From Oscillospiraceae bacterium (GTDB taxonomy: Bacteria; Bacillota; Clostridia; Oscillospirales; Ruminococcaceae): a DNA stretch of 6,253 nt. Location of the stretch: assembly GCA_031253365.1 (NCBI GenBank), contig JAIRWE010000088.1:1-6253 (forward strand). Direction: 5' to 3'. Below are positions 4,818-6,253 of this stretch, piece after piece; within the stretch, counting starts at the first letter, position 1, and the number at the start of each line of letters is the position of its first letter. Under the pieces are notes generated by a model. It made no database searches. It was not told the origin of the DNA and saw only the letters and a list, made by a program, of their open reading frames with translations. The position numbers and the translations under genes are program-made.

Positions 4818-5684
4818 ATGTTAGTATCGGCGAAAGAAATGATGAAAAAAGCAAAGGACGGCAAGTACGCCGCGGGTCAGTTCAACATCAACAACCTTGA
4901 ATGGACAAAGGCGGTTCTCCTCACCGCCGAGGAGTGCAAATCCCCCGTTATTCTCGGCGTTTCCGAAGGGGCGGGGAAGTACATGGCGGGATACGGAACC
5001 GTCGTCGGTATGGTGAACGGTATGCTGAAAGAGCTGAAAATTTCGGTTCCCGTCGCGCTCCACTTGGACCACGGCTCCTATAACGGGGCGCTGGCGTGTA
5101 TCGAAGCGGGTTTTTCTTCCGTTATGTACGACGGCTCGCACGAACCGATTGAGCAAAACGTCGCCAACACCACGCGGCTCGTGGAGATTTGCGCGAAAAA
5201 GGGGTTGTCGCTTGAAGCGGAAGTCGGTTCCATAGGCGGGGAGGAAGACGGCGTGGTGGGTATGGGCGAATGCGCCGACCCCGACGAATGTAAGCGGATA
5301 GCCGACTTGGGCGTGACCATGCTCGCGGCGGGAATAGGCAATATCCACGGGAAGTACCCCGATAACTGGCCGGGGCTGAGTTTTGAAACCCTTCAGGCGG
5401 TCAAGGACAAGGTGGGCGACGATATGCCGCTTGTGCTTCACGGCGGAACCGGCATCCCCGACGACATGATTAAAAAGGCGATTTCACTCGGCGTCGCCAA
5501 AATCAACGTAAATACCGAATGTCAATGGGCTTTCCAAAAAGCGACCCGCGAGTATATCGAAGCGGGCAAGGACCTGTCGGGCAAGGGGTTTGACCCGCGC
5601 AAGCTGCTGGCGCCGGGGTTCGAGGCGATAAAGGCGACCGTCCGCGGGAAAATGGAACTTTTCGGCTCCGTGGGGAAAAGTTGA
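4818..5684 (+). CDS. fba: Class II fructose-1,6-bisphosphate aldolase
   Basis: This zinc enzyme reversibly splits fructose 1,6-bisphosphate into dihydroxyacetone phosphate and glyceraldehyde 3-phosphate in glycolysis and gluconeogenesis. Its 288 residues match the usual length of the Bacillus-type class II aldolases. Visible motifs are QFNINN (21-26), VALHLDHGS with catalytic D84 and zinc ligand H85, YDGSH (104-108), LEAEVGSIGGEEDGV (132-146, E135), GNIHGKY with zinc ligand H177, LVLHGGTG with H208 (third zinc ligand), and KINVNTE (228-234, phosphate-binding region). The same fold serves tagatose-bisphosphate aldolases (GatY/KbaY), but no galactitol or tagatose genes are nearby and fructose-bisphosphate is the better call. 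The start at 4818 follows a strong ribosome binding site 16 bases after the membrane protein's stop. A start at 4782 would overlap that gene and add a cysteine-rich leader unlike the family. Confidence 0.95.
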   Translation: MLVSAKEMMKKAKDGKYAAGQFNINNLEWTKAVLLTAEECKSPVILGVSEGAGKYMAGYGTVVGMVNGMLKELKISVPVALHLDHGSYNGALACIEAGFSSVMYDGSHEPIEQNVANTTRLVEICAKKGLSLEAEVGSIGGEEDGVVGMGECADPDECKRIADLGVTMLAAGIGNIHGKYPDNWPGLSFETLQAVKDKVGDDMPLVLHGGTGIPDDMIKKAISLGVAKINVNTECQWAFQKATREYIEAGKDLSGKGFDPRKLLAPGFEAIKATVRGKMELFGSVGKS

Positions 5685-5703
5685 CGGCGCGGTTTGAGGA
5701 ATA

Positions 5704-6253
5704 ATGCTGAAGAGATTTATCATAGGCGTTTTCGCGGCGGTAACGTGCGCGGTTTCAATCATAACGCCGACCTTTCGCTCCCACGCCGACAGCGTTGAGT
5801 GGGACGGGAAATCGGAGATAAAAGACGGCGTCGTGTACACGGTTACAAGGGAACTGACCGTCAACGGCGCGGTTACGGTTCCCAAAAACGCGAAGCTTCA
5901 CGTTTTGGCGGACGGCAGCCTGAAACTGACGCCGAAGTCAAAAATTACCGTTCGCGGCGATTTCGGCGTGTTCAAAGGCGCGACGGTTTTGCTGTCGGGG
6001 GAACTCGCGGTGAGGCCGACGGGCAGCCTGCTCGTCCACGGAACGCTTTTGGCGTCGGTAAGCTCCGTAATGAACGTAAACGCGAACATGAATATCTATG
6101 CCGACGGCGTTTTTAAGTCCTCCGGCGTTTTCAAGCTGTATTCCGAAAGAACCCTCACGAACAAAGGCGCGTTCACCCTGTTGAAGAGCGGTTCCGTCAC
6201 CGTGAGCGGGAAAATCGCCAACGCCAAAAACGCGCGGTTCGACGTTCAGGGGA
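5704..6253 (+). CDS. Exported repetitive beta-rich protein, N-terminal part, function unknown
   Basis: The frame runs from ATG 5704 to the right edge without a stop (183 complete codons). It begins with a typical Sec signal peptide: basic start MLKR, hydrophobic core to about residue 21, then a probable cleavage site after SHA (residue 28). The exported part is built from short alternating hydrophobic/polar strands joined by glycines or asparagines (GSLKL, GDFGVF, GELAV, GSLLV, GTLLA, GVFKSSGVFKL, GAFTLL, GSVTVSGKI), recurring every 10-12 residues or so. This pattern suggests a right-handed beta-helix or similar solenoid, as in surface or secreted proteins. No catalytic motif is visible. The start follows TGAGGA with only three bases between; an in-frame TGA at 5695 rules out a longer N-terminus. 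It lies 19 bases after the aldolase stop and is probably its operon partner. Confidence 0.82.
   Translation, partial: MLKRFIIGVFAAVTCAVSIITPTFRSHADSVEWDGKSEIKDGVVYTVTRELTVNGAVTVPKNAKLHVLADGSLKLTPKSKITVRGDFGVFKGATVLLSGELAVRPTGSLLVHGTLLASVSSVMNVNANMNIYADGVFKSSGVFKLYSERTLTNKGAFTLLKSGSVTVSGKIANAKNARFDVQG

Noticed and set aside
4432..4854. Open frame on the minus strand coding PTEP-type proline repeats, like surface-protein linkers.
   Set aside because: It is the antisense reading of the GSVG repeat; its open state follows from the repeat unit having no stop in that frame. It lacks a ribosome binding site and overlaps two well-supported genes.
4821..5441. Long open frame on the minus strand opposite fba.
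   Set aside because: Antisense to a clear aldolase gene, no ribosome binding site and no domain-like motif.
5704..5763. Lipoprotein signal around the cysteine at residue 15 of the exported protein.
   Set aside because: The residues before the cysteine (AVT) do not make a proper lipobox and the hydrophobic core continues past it; a standard cleavage site after SHA fits better.

Overview
The window looks like an ordinary chromosomal segment of a Gram-positive bacterium, most likely a Clostridia-type Bacillota. This is inferred from strong Shine-Dalgarno sites (AAGGAG before pyrB, AGGGAGG before fba), consensus sigma70/sigmaA promoters, a short Sfp-type phosphopantetheinyl transferase, a Bacillus-like class II aldolase of 288 aa and a possible YesL/DUF624 tail at the left edge. 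Codons are fairly GC-rich (many gcg, gtc, ggc, acg) and none of the three tRNA genes encodes its CCA end. The assignment below phylum level is a guess.

Layout. Positions 2-199 (+) hold the last 65 codons of a gene entering from the left. Positions 209-922 (-) hold tRNA-Glu(CUC), a phosphopantetheinyl transferase and tRNA-Arg(UCU), packed 36 and 13 bases apart, so the protein gene sits between two tRNAs on one strand. From the same 89-base gap (923-1011) a perfect-consensus promoter drives tRNA-Lys(UUU) (+). tRNA-Lys runs head-on into pyrB (1108-2175, -), an aspartate carbamoyltransferase catalytic chain with an unusual C-terminal CxxxxC...CxxC extension that resembles the zinc domain of the separate regulatory chain PyrI. 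A 114-base divergent promoter region follows.

Right half. Four genes run rightward with gaps of 7, 16 and 19 bases and probably form one operon: an amidohydrolase of the Amidohydro_2 type that may be translated from a leaderless message; an unrecognised four-helix membrane protein with a large external loop and a cytoplasmic tail carrying ten exact copies of a 12-base GSVG-coding repeat; class II fructose-bisphosphate aldolase; and an exported, repeat-rich, probably beta-helical protein that runs off the window.

No mobile element, CRISPR array, riboswitch or phage signature is visible. The points most worth checking are the PyrB/PyrI-like zinc tail, the nested in-frame repeat of the membrane protein, the leaderless start, and the mixture of a glycolytic enzyme with two envelope proteins in one operon.
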